DNA of 64,000 nt, taken from Ignavibacteria bacterium (GTDB taxonomy: Bacteria > Bacteroidota > Ignavibacteria > Kapaibacteriales > UBA4661). The stretch lies in the NCBI GenBank assembly GCA_013298775.1, contig JAAFIV010000013.1, forward strand, positions 1-64,000, read 5' to 3'. Below the pieces are notes generated by a model, which was not told where the DNA came from, made no database searches, and saw only the letters and a program-made list of their open reading frames with translations. How positions within the stretch are numbered: the first letter of the stretch is position 1; every line of letters starts with the position of its first letter. Shown piece by piece: positions 16,994 through 26,450 of this stretch. The translations under genes were made by a program, and so were the position numbers.

Positions 16994-17872
16994 ATGAACA
17001 ACAATTTACATATCACCAATCTCTCAAAAACCTACGCAAACGGCATCAATGCTTTGTCGGAGGTTTCACTCCACCTTGAAAACGGGATGTTTGGTTTGCT
17101 CGGACCCAACGGCGCGGGCAAATCCTCGCTCATGAAAACGATTGTCGGTTTGCAACGCCCCACAAGCGGTTCGCTTTCACTGAACGGCACAGATGTACTC
17201 GCAAACCCGCTTGAAATCAAGCGGCAAGTTGGATATTTGCCCCAAGATTTTGGCATATATCCTCGCGTTTCCGCACTCGACCTTTTAGACCACATCGCAG
17301 CATTGAAGGGCATTTCAAACAAAAAAGAGCGCACCGAACAAGTAACGTGGCTTTTGGAAAAAACGAATCTCTACGCCGAGCGCAAGCGTGATGTTTCCTC
17401 GTTTTCTGGTGGAATGCGCCAGCGTTTTGGCATTGCGCAGGCTCTTTTGGGCAATCCGCGCTGTATCATCGTGGACGAGCCAACGGCAGGACTTGACCCC
17501 GAAGAGCGAAACCGCTTCAATACTGTGCTGGCGGAGCTTGGCAAGGATGTAATTGTGATTTTATCCACGCATTTAGTCGAGGACGTGCGCAATCTGTGTT
17601 CAAGCATGGCAATTATCAACAAAGGGCGCGTGATTGCGCACGGCACACCCGCAGAATTCCTTGCGGCGGTCGAGAATTGTGTTTGGCAAATAACCGTAGA
17701 ACCACATGAAATCACGCGCTACAAGGAAAGATGCCACATTCTTTCCACGCATATTCAAAGCGGTGCTTTTGTGATAACGGCACTCGCGGAGACGTGTCCT
17801 GATGCGGGTTTTCAGCACATCACGCCGCGCTTGGAGGATGCGTACTTTGCACATTTGTACGGGTATTTCTGA
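16994..17872 (+). CDS. ABC transporter ATP-binding protein
   Basis: This is an ABC ATPase of about 292 residues. Walker A is GPNGAGKSS (37-45), the signature FSGGMRQRFGIAQAL, Walker B CIIVDEPTAGLDPEE, and the switch His lies in ILSTHLVED. It resembles the ABC-2 type exporters (CcmA-like), and the next gene is its membrane partner, a permease fused to an M1 peptidase. The ATG at 16994 (MNNNLHITNL) aligns with family N-termini; the longer open frame is upstream sequence. A tandem palindromic repeat separates it from the permease gene, so the two may be a transcription unit with an RNA hairpin between them. Confidence 0.92.
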   Translation: MNNNLHITNLSKTYANGINALSEVSLHLENGMFGLLGPNGAGKSSLMKTIVGLQRPTSGSLSLNGTDVLANPLEIKRQVGYLPQDFGIYPRVSALDLLDHIAALKGISNKKERTEQVTWLLEKTNLYAERKRDVSSFSGGMRQRFGIAQALLGNPRCIIVDEPTAGLDPEERNRFNTVLAELGKDVIVILSTHLVEDVRNLCSSMAIINKGRVIAHGTPAEFLAAVENCVWQITVEPHEITRYKERCHILSTHIQSGAFVITALAETCPDAGFQHITPRLEDAYFAHLYGYF

Positions 17873-17880
17873 ACAATTTC

Positions 17881-18034
17881 ATGTGAGGGTCTGACTTCCT
17901 CGTCAGGCTCTCACTACCCGAAGAAAAATTCACCTCAAAGTGAGACCCTGACTGGGAAGTCAGAGCCTCACACAACTTCTATACCTCAAAGTGAGACCCT
18001 GACTGGGAAGTCAGAGCCTCACACAACTTCTATA
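17881..18034. repeat. Family E palindrome with two identical 51-bp tandem units
   Basis: GTGAGGGTCTGACTTCCTCG begins the region. From 17933 an exact 51-bp unit (CCTCAAAGTGAGACCCTGAC to CACACAACTTCTATA) occurs twice, 17933-17983 and 17984-18034. Each unit contains TGAGACCCTGACTGGGAAGT with CAGAGCCTCA and can pair with the leading arm. Related copies lie at 48536, 50136 and 60776. It fills the gap between the ATPase and permease genes of one transporter. Confidence 0.85.
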
Positions 18035-18044
18035 CTTCAACTCA

Positions 18045-21000
18045 ATGAACGCATTTTTTCGCTTTGAACTCAAGCATATCTTCACGCAAATATGGCTCTA
18101 CGCCTTGCTTGTCGTACTTTTTGCTTTCGGAATAATTGCTGGAGCCAATCTCCGCATCATGCCCTCGCCCGACCTGAGTATCTACGCCCCGTACAGCACA
18201 ACGCTCATGCTAATTTTCATCAGTCTTTTTGCGATGTTCGTCTGTACGCTCCTCGCCGCACAAAACCTGCTTCGGGAGAATGATTCCCGCTTCGACGCTC
18301 TTCTTTACGCGCTACCTCTGCCAGAAACTACATACCTCCAAACCCGCTTCATTACAACGTTTGGCAGCAGTCTTCTTCTCATGCTCATTTGTGCGACGGG
18401 TTTTGCCATCGGTCGCCTCACGAATCCAGCAAATACGATGATGAACTGGACAAGCACGAGCGAGATTTTGCGCGGTCTCTGGCAATATTTCTCGGCAATG
18501 TTGATGTTTATTCTACCTAATACCCTTTTCTGCACAAGCGTCCTTGTTTGCGCGGCGGCGTGGACGCGAAACAGGCTTGCTATCTATGCTGCGGGGGTAT
18601 TTTTGTACATTGGCTATATGGTGATGCTGGTGTTTTCGGGTTCGCCGCTTTTGTCGCGTGGAATGCCCGTCGCGCCTGAACTCATGCACTTTTCAGCGTT
18701 ACTTGACCCCTTTGGACTTTCAGCATTTTTCTATGACACAAATGCGTGGTCGTTACAGGCTCGAAACGCAGACATTGTGCCGCTTTCGGGGATGCTCTTG
18801 GTTAATCGTTTATTGTATTTCGTGGCTTCGTGCGCAGTGTTGGTTGTTGTTGCATGGCGTTTTTCCTTTGTGAAGGCGTTTGAAAAAGCGCGACGTACTC
18901 CGCAGAAACGTGTATTTATGAGTCTTGTAAGACGCTTCAAGCCTGAAGTCCCCCGTTCTCGCTTTTTTAAACAAGAGCTACTACGTTCTCGTGCAGCCCT
19001 CATCCCAACCCTTCTCCCAAAAGGAGAAGGGCAAGATACCAAGCCAATTCTGAAGCCCTCTCCTCTTGGGAGAGGGTTGGGTGAGGGCTTAGTGCAGGGA
19101 GAATTTAGCACTCCTGCCTTTTTCAAGGGGGCGAATACGGCAGCTTCTTGTGGTGCAAACACGCGACCAGTTCCGCACCTCGCCGCGCCAGATTCCATGC
19201 GCTATCACGCATCGGTGCTGAAAAGTCGCCTTTTCGCAAACGCGCGGTTTCTTTTCGACAATATCCCGCTCTGGCTGATGTTTGCTGGTGTAGCGTTCTA
19301 TCTTAGCATGGAAATCTACGGCATGATTGAGCAAGGAATACGGCTGCCAGAGCGATATGCAACGACTTCTCTCATGGTCAATGTGATACTGAAAGAATTT
19401 CCCATGCTCGCGCTCGCGGTGCTACTTTTCCAAAGCAGCGAACTCCACTGGCGCAGTCGCCGTGCGGGGTTTGACGCACTCGAAGACGCAACACCGCACC
19501 GCGCATTTATCCAATTTTGTGCAGAATGGTGGACGCTGTGCGCGTGCGCTTTTGCAATGATTTCCCTTGCGTGCGGCGTGGGATGCGCGTTCCAGCTTGT
19601 GTACGGCTATACGCGCTTTGCGTGGTCGGATTATGCTCAATTATATCTGCTTCTCGGCGTTCCCTTGTGCCTGAATGCCGCACTGATGCTGCTGTTGCAG
19701 AAGCTCATTCCCCACGCCTACGCGGGACTTGGCGTTGCAGCGATAGGAATTATCATGCTGAACTCCAATAGCGCACGAATGCTGGGCTTGACGCATCCGC
19801 TCGTGCGATTTCCCGCAAGCTACGCGGGGCAAATGAGTGATATGGCGGGTTGGAATGCAAGCATACAGCTTTTTTGGCAAAAAATGCTCTTCGCAATAAG
19901 CCTGACAACCGCGCTAATTCTCGTTCTCGCGCCAATTTCCCTCCGACGCATTGCCGAGTTTTTCGCGCAAAAAATGTTTGCGCGGGGAATGTTTGCGCAG
20001 ACAAGAGTGTCCGCGCTACCAACGCTCTTTCCGTCCTACCGTTTCTTAACGGTAGAACGGGTTTCCCAGCTTGTTTCTCAGCTTGTTTACCCGCTTGCAG
20101 GCATCACACTCTTCGGCATCTGCGCACTCTGGACAGCAAATCAGTATTCTTCAAAAATAATTCTACCAAACGAAAACGCCGAAACACAAGTATCCATCAG
20201 CTATGAGAAGCAGTACCGCGCAGTATTTCAAAATGCACCACAACCAGTAATCACCTCCATACGTACAAATGTTCATCTTTACCCCGAAGCAAGCAAATAT
20301 GCGGTTTCTGGCACATACACCTTGCACAATAAAAGTACAGAAGCAATTTCACGAATATTACTCGCATTTCACCCCTCTACGCAGCACGGAATGGGCGTTT
20401 TGCAGTGCAATGGCACGTCGTACAAGGTTAAAGAAGGGATTTCCGTTGTGGAATTGCAAACACCGCTCCAATCCTTGCATGAAGCCACCTTCACCTTTTC
20501 CTTCGACTATGCGTGGGATGGCTTTTCACGACTCGACCCGATGAACGTTGTAACGCCAAACGCTGTATTTTCGCGCCTTAGCAGGTATTTTCCGCAATTT
20601 GGGTATCAACCCAATAATGAACTTTCAGACGAAAAAGAACGCAAGTATGCGGGTCTTGGCACAGCAACGCTGGTGCGCAGCCTTGATGCACCGCGCCGTG
20701 AAAACGATTTCGCCATGCTGGACATGACTATTTCGACCGCACCCAACCATACCGCGCTCGGCATTGGCGAATGCGTCCGCAAATGGCATGATTCCCTCAC
20801 TGGGCGGCAATTTTTTCAGTACAAAACCGAATCGCCTGTACCGTTTCGTTTTGGGGTGAGTTCTGCCGTGTATGCGTGTCGGAGAGCGGTGTTCGAGGGA
20901 ATTGATGTGGAAGTGTATTACCATGCGCAGCATCAGGAAAATGGAGAACGTCTTTTGCGGAATGCCGCACAAACACTAGCGTACTGCACAACAAACTTTG

Positions 21001-21902
21001 GCGCGTATCCGTACAAGAGTATTCGGTTTGCAGAAATTTCCTCCTTCACGAGCGGCTTTAATGCGACAGCGTATCCCGCAACAATTTTTATGAATGAAAA
21101 CCTCGCCTTCCACAGCAATCTCGCGGGCGACAAACAACAGGACGTTATCAACGAGCTGGCAGGACACGAACTTTCGCATATCTGGTGGGGCAACGCGCTT
21201 ATCGCGCCAGACGACCGCGAGGGCGCATCAATGCTCACCGAAACGCTTGCCATGTACACCGAACTTATGCTGATACAACAACAATACGGCGCGAAACGCT
21301 TGCAGGAACTCGTGCGGATGCACCACGATATGTACGTGCAGGAACGAGGTTTTACGCCAGAGCAAGCACTTTGGAGAACACTTCCTGAAAACACGCATGA
21401 GCATTACGCAAAGGGCGCAGTTGTGATGTATCAACTGCACGAACTCTTGGGCGAAGAACGCCTGAACGCCGCTCTACGCCTTTTCTTGCAGCGACATCGC
21501 TTCCCCGCTCCCGCACCACATTCGACCGATTTTTTAGCAGTATTGTACGAAATCGCGCCGAAAGAATTTTATGCAGCAATCAATGAACGCTTCAAAGAAA
21601 CAGCCAGCTACAAACTCAGTGTTGATGCGGCAGAGCAGCATTTTTCCTCAAATAAGTATTACGAACTTTTTGTGCAAGGAACGGTCGAAAAAGAAGGCTC
21701 TTCAAATGTGGTATCGGCTCAAACACTAGAAATTGCGGTGCATTTTGAGGATGGTTCGCAGAGATTGGTCAAAGCTATGCTTGCCAATTCACGTTTTCAC
21801 CTACGGGAACAATTTCCCCAGAAGCCGCAGAAAATCGAGCTTGACCCGCGATTGCTGCTGATACATTCAACGGCAGAAAGATTTGTAAAAACGATACAAT
21901 GA
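18045..21902 (+). CDS. ABC-2 permease fused to M1 metallopeptidase, with repeat-derived inserts
   Basis: This 1285-residue protein has an N-terminal ABC-2 permease half (about 1-285, six helices), a second membrane half (about 390-700) and a C-terminal M1 aminopeptidase-like domain (about 740-1285). That architecture is known in Bacteroidota. The zinc site reads HELSHIWWGN (His1041, His1045) followed by LTET with Glu1066, 20 residues on rather than 18. The previous gene is its ATPase. Two linkers are odd: residues about 303-367 are encoded by DNA matching the D and C palindromic repeats, and residues about 650-675 by B and F repeats, all in frame. The peptidase probably faces the periplasm; the substrate is unknown. 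Confidence 0.9.
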   Translation: MNAFFRFELKHIFTQIWLYALLVVLFAFGIIAGANLRIMPSPDLSIYAPYSTTLMLIFISLFAMFVCTLLAAQNLLRENDSRFDALLYALPLPETTYLQTRFITTFGSSLLLMLICATGFAIGRLTNPANTMMNWTSTSEILRGLWQYFSAMLMFILPNTLFCTSVLVCAAAWTRNRLAIYAAGVFLYIGYMVMLVFSGSPLLSRGMPVAPELMHFSALLDPFGLSAFFYDTNAWSLQARNADIVPLSGMLLVNRLLYFVASCAVLVVVAWRFSFVKAFEKARRTPQKRVFMSLVRRFKPEVPRSRFFKQELLRSRAALIPTLLPKGEGQDTKPILKPSPLGRGLGEGLVQGEFSTPAFFKGANTAASCGANTRPVPHLAAPDSMRYHASVLKSRLFANARFLFDNIPLWLMFAGVAFYLSMEIYGMIEQGIRLPERYATTSLMVNVILKEFPMLALAVLLFQSSELHWRSRRAGFDALEDATPHRAFIQFCAEWWTLCACAFAMISLACGVGCAFQLVYGYTRFAWSDYAQLYLLLGVPLCLNAALMLLLQKLIPHAYAGLGVAAIGIIMLNSNSARMLGLTHPLVRFPASYAGQMSDMAGWNASIQLFWQKMLFAISLTTALILVLAPISLRRIAEFFAQKMFARGMFAQTRVSALPTLFPSYRFLTVERVSQLVSQLVYPLAGITLFGICALWTANQYSSKIILPNENAETQVSISYEKQYRAVFQNAPQPVITSIRTNVHLYPEASKYAVSGTYTLHNKSTEAISRILLAFHPSTQHGMGVLQCNGTSYKVKEGISVVELQTPLQSLHEATFTFSFDYAWDGFSRLDPMNVVTPNAVFSRLSRYFPQFGYQPNNELSDEKERKYAGLGTATLVRSLDAPRRENDFAMLDMTISTAPNHTALGIGECVRKWHDSLTGRQFFQYKTESPVPFRFGVSSAVYACRRAVFEGIDVEVYYHAQHQENGERLLRNAAQTLAYCTTNFGAYPYKSIRFAEISSFTSGFNATAYPATIFMNENLAFHSNLAGDKQQDVINELAGHELSHIWWGNALIAPDDREGASMLTETLAMYTELMLIQQQYGAKRLQELVRMHHDMYVQERGFTPEQALWRTLPENTHEHYAKGAVVMYQLHELLGEERLNAALRLFLQRHRFPAPAPHSTDFLAVLYEIAPKEFYAAINERFKETASYKLSVDAAEQHFSSNKYYELFVQGTVEKEGSSNVVSAQTLEIAVHFEDGSQRLVKAMLANSRFHLREQFPQKPQKIELDPRLLLIHSTAERFVKTIQ
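18947..19140. repeat. Composite D-C-D palindromic element inside the permease gene
   Basis: AGTCCCCCGTTCTCGC with a following CTTTTTTAAACAAG resembles the right arm of family D (TCCCCCGTTCCCCCTTTATC). Then follows a family C core (CCTCATCCCAACCCTTCTCC to GGGTTGGGTGAGGGC, about 18996-19089). A degenerate copy of the C/D1-insert end (GAATTTAGCACTCCTGC) follows, and then TTTCAAGGGGGCGAATACGG, the outer end of family D. The same order is seen in non-coding DNA at 51314-51567, apart from a different core. All of it is translated in frame. Confidence 0.8.
19996..20066. repeat. Family B half-element and family F palindrome inside the permease gene
   Basis: CGCAGACAAGAGTGTCCGCG plus CTAC (19996-20019) matches a family B arm (compare 58805-58828 in reverse). 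CCGTCCTACCGTTTCTTAAC plus GGTAGAACGGGTTTCC (20031-20066) is a family F hairpin (compare 38631, reversed). Both are in the permease reading frame and encode a linker before the last permease helix. Confidence 0.8.
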
Positions 21903-21908
21903 TGCTTT

Positions 21909-23546
21909 TTACTTTTTAGCATTCTCTTTCACTTTTTCCGCAATCTTTCCCTCTTCTTTCAGAACCACCTCAAATTCTTCCAGTTTACGCTCCAGTGTCT
22001 TCAAATAGGCTTGAAAATCACGATAAAGTGCATTTAGACTGGCTGTATTGCCACCAAAAGTGTTATCGAGAACATTTTCACCACTCATCGCCGAAGCGAC
22101 ACCAAGATTGGTCATAGTATTTTGAATGATCGTGACCTCATCCGCCGTTTGCTGAAGTTGGCGCGTAATCTTATCAATCTCCTTATTTTTCATCGGCTTA
22201 GTTTCTTGTCGCAAAAAATATGCAATACACTGAATCGAAAAGAAACTTTTGGTATTGATAACAATAGCGTCGCAATCGGCAGGATTTATCATGGATTGTA
22301 GAGGCATCATCCCACTGGCGACTGGTGAACTACCAGCTTGGCTAACAACCGAGCCATCACCCAATTGAGAAAATCCGGCAAGAGGGTTTCTTCCAAGCAT
22401 GTTACGCAAGGTCGGCATCATAGGATTCATACGCTGTCCAATGAGTACACCTCTCTTTGCATTCGTTATGCGCTTCTCGTAATTGACATCAGCGTTGCCC
22501 GCTTCAACCGTAACCGTTGGCAAGCGATAAATTTTCATATTATCGTCTGTACGATTACAATAGCGTTCGATAAGGTCAATAGCTGGCGTGTATCCAAGCT
22601 GCGATGCGCGAAAGAGCTTTGCACACCCCTCTTGACGCGACCCCGCATTGATAAGTAAGCTGCCGAGCATCCCCGCAGACGCGCCATCATTCGAGTTGTA
22701 GCGGAGTGCAGTATTAAAATCTTTAATGGCAAGCAAGAATTGCTCTTGCTTTGTGTACATGCAGCCTCGATAAAAATAACTTTCCGAATGTGAGGGAACA
22801 AGCGCAAGCACCTGCGAAAATGCTTTCACCGCCTCATCTCGTCTATTGAGCGCGAATAAGCATAATCCGCCGTGATAATACGCCGTAGCAGCCTGTAAAG
22901 GCGGTAGTGCCTCAGCCGCACGACGAAGATCCTGCACAGCACTATCGTACATTTGTGATTTGTAACGAGCATAGCCTCTGTGGTAGAGCGCGAGAGCGTT
23001 GCGAGGATTGTCCCTCAATAATTTCTCCGCTTGCGCGACAATACCCGCCAATCCCTGTTCGTAGTCTGGTGAAGCTATCAGCGTACCCTTGGCAGTATCA
23101 ATAATCATGGGTGAAGGAAGTGCAACCGTAGCAAGAGCAATTTTTCCCTGCAATGCCGATTGTAGAATGCTTTGAATGAATTGTAGCTCACTTGGTGAGA
23201 AGAGGGCTTTTTGATTGGTACATGACGAAGCCGTTTGGTACGCAGCATCATAACTACGTTCCGCATCGAGTGTTTTCCCCATACCACGCAATGCTGCAGC
23301 TTGCAGAAGTAACAATCGGCTACGAACAAGACTGGATGAGGTATCGAACTTCAGCAATTCTGCAATCATACCTTGTGAATTTTGATAATCTTTTTTATGA
23401 AGCAAAGCACTCACTTCTGCCATTTTTGCCACTACGAGCCTTTCTCTATCAGGCGTTTGAGCATTCCCTTCGCAAATATTCCCTAAAATACCGAGCATCA
23501 GAGATACCAGTAAAAATGGTATGCGAGAACAGCAAGATTGTATCAT
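21909..23546 (-). CDS. Secreted TPR protein, function unknown
   Basis: This protein of about 545 residues has a signal peptide (MIQSCCSRIPFLLVSLMLG ending near GNAQ) and several tetratricopeptide-like helical pairs between about 40 and 290 (ALALYHRGYARYKSQMYDSA, ATAYYHGGLCLFALNRRDEA and SESYFYRGCMYTKQEQFLLA are clear). A low-complexity Gly/Met/Pro region follows, and the last 90 residues form a coiled coil ending in EEGKIAEKVKENAKK. I chose ATG 23546 because it gives a good signal peptide and no overlap with the upstream gene. It follows another TPR protein on the same strand, probably an operon. No enzyme motif is seen; a scaffold in the envelope is likely. Confidence 0.75.
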   Translation of the reverse strand: MIQSCCSRIPFLLVSLMLGILGNICEGNAQTPDRERLVVAKMAEVSALLHKKDYQNSQGMIAELLKFDTSSSLVRSRLLLLQAAALRGMGKTLDAERSYDAAYQTASSCTNQKALFSPSELQFIQSILQSALQGKIALATVALPSPMIIDTAKGTLIASPDYEQGLAGIVAQAEKLLRDNPRNALALYHRGYARYKSQMYDSAVQDLRRAAEALPPLQAATAYYHGGLCLFALNRRDEAVKAFSQVLALVPSHSESYFYRGCMYTKQEQFLLAIKDFNTALRYNSNDGASAGMLGSLLINAGSRQEGCAKLFRASQLGYTPAIDLIERYCNRTDDNMKIYRLPTVTVEAGNADVNYEKRITNAKRGVLIGQRMNPMMPTLRNMLGRNPLAGFSQLGDGSVVSQAGSSPVASGMMPLQSMINPADCDAIVINTKSFFSIQCIAYFLRQETKPMKNKEIDKITRQLQQTADEVTIIQNTMTNLGVASAMSGENVLDNTFGGNTASLNALYRDFQAYLKTLERKLEEFEVVLKEEGKIAEKVKENAKK

Positions 23547-23637
23547 AGTTTTATGGGAAAATGTCGAAAAATTGCAGCAAAAGATGTGATTAAATACATT
23601 AAATGCAAGGCAAATAGAAACGATTTGTATTCTTTCT

Positions 23638-24945
23638 TTATTGGTCTTGCTCAAATAAATACAAACGTAGTCCCGCAGAGATATTCAAAAATTGATGGGT
23701 ATCTTCTCGGTCAATGCGTTGAATAGTAAGAAAATTGTACCGAGAGAATGCTAAATCTAACCCACCTTGTGCTACAAAAGCAAGTTGCTTCAAGAAACGC
23801 CATTCTACGCCAAAGATTGTTTGCGTAAGTAAACCACTCGACTCTGCGACGCCGAGATTTGCACGACGAATTGAGCCATTAGTCATTACTATTGGAGCAT
23901 CTATTGGATAGCGAATTGAGCGATACCCCAAACCAATACTCAGCTGTACATCTACCTTATTACTTACCACTGCCGAATACTGACCGCCCACAACCCCCGC
24001 CCACGAAACAACTTCGCCATAGGGCGGTCCGGGTGATCCCGCAAGCTGCGAACGCTCAGAAGCGTAAGTGTATGGAAACGCCGAGCGCACCGCACCGCAC
24101 CATAAGGTAAATTCCCGGGAAAGACCGTAGCCAAGTGAGCCAGAAAATACAGTTCCGCGCCCAACATCGTAGAAAAAACGCGAAAGCATCGCCGTAGAAC
24201 TACCAATTCCAGCTTGAATGAAGAACTTGTAATAGGTCGTATTCAAGTTATTTGTTTGAGAAATAAGTGATTGGACGGCCTCGCTTGCAATGCCTGTAGA
24301 AGCTGCCTTAAAAGCGCTTTGTTCTTTCACGCTTGCACCTGTACTTTGAGGTAATTCTTCGATTGGAATACCGAGAGTTTTACAGGTTGCCGAGGCAATA
24401 TCTTCTGGAACAGACAATCCGAGAAGCCTTGCCATTCCTATATCGGCACAGGCTTCACGCATTTCGCCTCGCTGAAAAGAAATACTGCCACGCAAAAGAT
24501 AATACCATGGATTATCAGGCATAAGGCTGAGTGCGCTCTCAATATCTTTCATAGCAAGCACGAGAAGTCGCAAACGAACATAAATATTTGCTCGTTCATA
24601 AAAGGTTTCGGCATTCGGCTGTAGCCCAATCACCATACTAGCATCGTCTAATGCAATGGAGTCGAGCTTCAACGCTACAAAACAACGACTACGCTTAGCA
24701 TATAAGCTCGCTTTGTAATCTTTTGAAAGCGCGAGTTGGTCATCAAAAATCGCATCCAGATATGCCGTTGCAGCTTGTTCAAATTTTCCCGCCTCAAAAA
24801 GGCTGTCTGCCGTTTGCACACGACCATTCGAGTGCGAGGAAACAGACGTTTGTTTTGCCAAAGGCGGCGCAGGTGCTTGTTGTGCAAGCATTGACAGAGG
24901 AGAGAGGAAACATCCAGCAACAAGGAGTATGGTGAGAGTATTCAT
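23638..24945 (-). CDS. TPR protein with C-terminal outer-membrane beta-barrel
   Basis: This 435-residue protein has a signal peptide (MNTLTILLVAGCFLSPLSMLA), a Pro/Ala linker, three or four TPR units (about 45-170) and, from about 235, alternating aromatic strands typical of a small beta-barrel. It ends ISAGLRLYLFEQDQ. The N-terminal TPR plus barrel arrangement is common for FCB surface proteins that organise secretion or gliding machinery, but I cannot assign a named family. It precedes the second TPR gene by about 90 bp. Confidence 0.7.
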   Translation of the reverse strand: MNTLTILLVAGCFLSPLSMLAQQAPAPPLAKQTSVSSHSNGRVQTADSLFEAGKFEQAATAYLDAIFDDQLALSKDYKASLYAKRSRCFVALKLDSIALDDASMVIGLQPNAETFYERANIYVRLRLLVLAMKDIESALSLMPDNPWYYLLRGSISFQRGEMREACADIGMARLLGLSVPEDIASATCKTLGIPIEELPQSTGASVKEQSAFKAASTGIASEAVQSLISQTNNLNTTYYKFFIQAGIGSSTAMLSRFFYDVGRGTVFSGSLGYGLSREFTLWCGAVRSAFPYTYASERSQLAGSPGPPYGEVVSWAGVVGGQYSAVVSNKVDVQLSIGLGYRSIRYPIDAPIVMTNGSIRRANLGVAESSGLLTQTIFGVEWRFLKQLAFVAQGGLDLAFSRYNFLTIQRIDREDTHQFLNISAGLRLYLFEQDQ

Positions 24946-25068
24946 GCAAGTTCATCCGCGACAGGTGAAAAGAAAGTGAAGCAATAACAATGCAAATAGT
25001 CCTCGGTATCTTTGGCAAAGAATGCTCTATGGAAAAGGCATTTGCCACGCAAAAGTTACATTTTTTTT

Positions 25069-26358
25069 CTACAAAACGCAAGCCCGCATCATTCCTCGAT
25101 TGATGGCGAATTTCGGCTTACCTTTCAACGCAAAACCACCAAACGGCGTATTCTTCGACTTCGAGAGCGATTTCCCACCCTCAAACGTCCATTCTTCGCG
25201 GGGTGCGATGATAGTAAGATTCGCCTTCGCGCCTTCTTGGACATGGATGGTCTCCAACCCCAAGATTTCACGCGGCGTTGTGGACATAAGCTCTGCAAAG
25301 CGCATCATATCTATATGTCCAGCATGAACAAGATACGTCATTGCCAGTCCAACGGAGGTTTCAAGCCCTGTGATGCCGTTCATTGCCATTGCAAATTCCA
25401 ATTCTTTTTCGTGAACCGCGTGGGGCGCGTGGTCGGTAGCGATACAATCAACCGTGCCGTCTTTGATGCCCATGATGATTGCGTTCAAGTCTTCTTGCGT
25501 ACGGAGCGGCGGATTCATTTTTGCATTCGTGTTGTAATGGCGCACTGCCTCGTCGGTCAGCACAAAATGGTGCGGCGTAACCTCGCAGGTAACACGCTGC
25601 CCGCGCAATTTCGCCTGACGCACAAGCTCCACGCTTCCGGCGGTACTCATATGCGAGACGTGATAGCGGCAGTTGCCGTTGTGCGCGGCAAGCATAATAT
25701 CTCGCGCAACAATAATCTCCTCCGCAATACTCGGATAGCCCTTCAAACCGAGCAAAGCGGATACTGTTCCCTCGTGCATGGCAAAGCCTTCGGTGAGCGT
25801 ATGTTCTTCACAATGCTGAGAAATTAAGCCATTTACGGGCTTCAAATACTTGAATGCGCGGTTCATCATTTCGGCGTTCATCACACACGCGCCGTCGTCG
25901 GAGAACATCACTGCGCCGTGTTCTTTCAGTTCCAGCATTGGTGCGAGTTCTTTGCCCGCCCGCTCTTTGGTAATGGCAGCACACACCAACACTTCGGTCA
26001 AGGTTTCTTTTGCGCGGTTCATAATGTACTCCACTGTTGGAGCGTTATCAATCGCGGGAACGGTATTGGGCATACAGCAAACACCAGTAAAACCGCCATT
26101 TGCCGCACTTTCGGTGCCAGACTGGATAGTTTCCTTATACTCCTGCCCGGGTTCGCGCAAATGCACGTGCATATCAAACAGTCCGGGCAAACACGCTAAA
26201 TCTTGAGCATTGATGCGCTCTGTGGCAGCATCCACCTGGACTTCTTGCCGCGAGGAAGCGTGAATGCTATCACCTTTTATCCAAAGGTTGCGCCGCTCGT
26301 GAATACTGTCCGAAGGGCTGATAATTTCGATGTTTTCAAAGAGAACGTTGAGAGACAT
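25069..26358 (-). CDS. pyrC: Dihydroorotase
   Basis: This is a type I dihydroorotase, which interconverts carbamoyl-aspartate and dihydroorotate in pyrimidine synthesis. Metal ligands are visible as DMHVHLREPGQEYKE (His64, His66), the FSDDG aspartate, the HCEEH and YHVSHMSTAG histidines and the ATDHAPH block with the catalytic Asp. About 429 residues matches the family. The ATG at 26358 (MSLNVLFENI) is chosen; the in-frame extension upstream is unsupported. No other pyr gene is in the window. Allantoinase-like relatives are less likely because of the HLREPG and TDHAPH context. Confidence 0.9.
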   Translation of the reverse strand: MSLNVLFENIEIISPSDSIHERRNLWIKGDSIHASSRQEVQVDAATERINAQDLACLPGLFDMHVHLREPGQEYKETIQSGTESAANGGFTGVCCMPNTVPAIDNAPTVEYIMNRAKETLTEVLVCAAITKERAGKELAPMLELKEHGAVMFSDDGACVMNAEMMNRAFKYLKPVNGLISQHCEEHTLTEGFAMHEGTVSALLGLKGYPSIAEEIIVARDIMLAAHNGNCRYHVSHMSTAGSVELVRQAKLRGQRVTCEVTPHHFVLTDEAVRHYNTNAKMNPPLRTQEDLNAIIMGIKDGTVDCIATDHAPHAVHEKELEFAMAMNGITGLETSVGLAMTYLVHAGHIDMMRFAELMSTTPREILGLETIHVQEGAKANLTIIAPREEWTFEGGKSLSKSKNTPFGGFALKGKPKFAINRGMMRACVL

Positions 26359-26450
26359 AGAGGAAAGGATGAGGTGTGAAAGGTGAGGGATGAAATAGAC
26401 ATTATGCAAATTAAGCTCTTTGGCGTTGGAAATGGCGTAAATACTGGCTT

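Noticed and set aside
17933-18034. Tandem units considered as a small CRISPR array
   Set aside because: Only two directly adjacent 51-bp units with no unique spacers, and the units are palindromic dispersed repeats.
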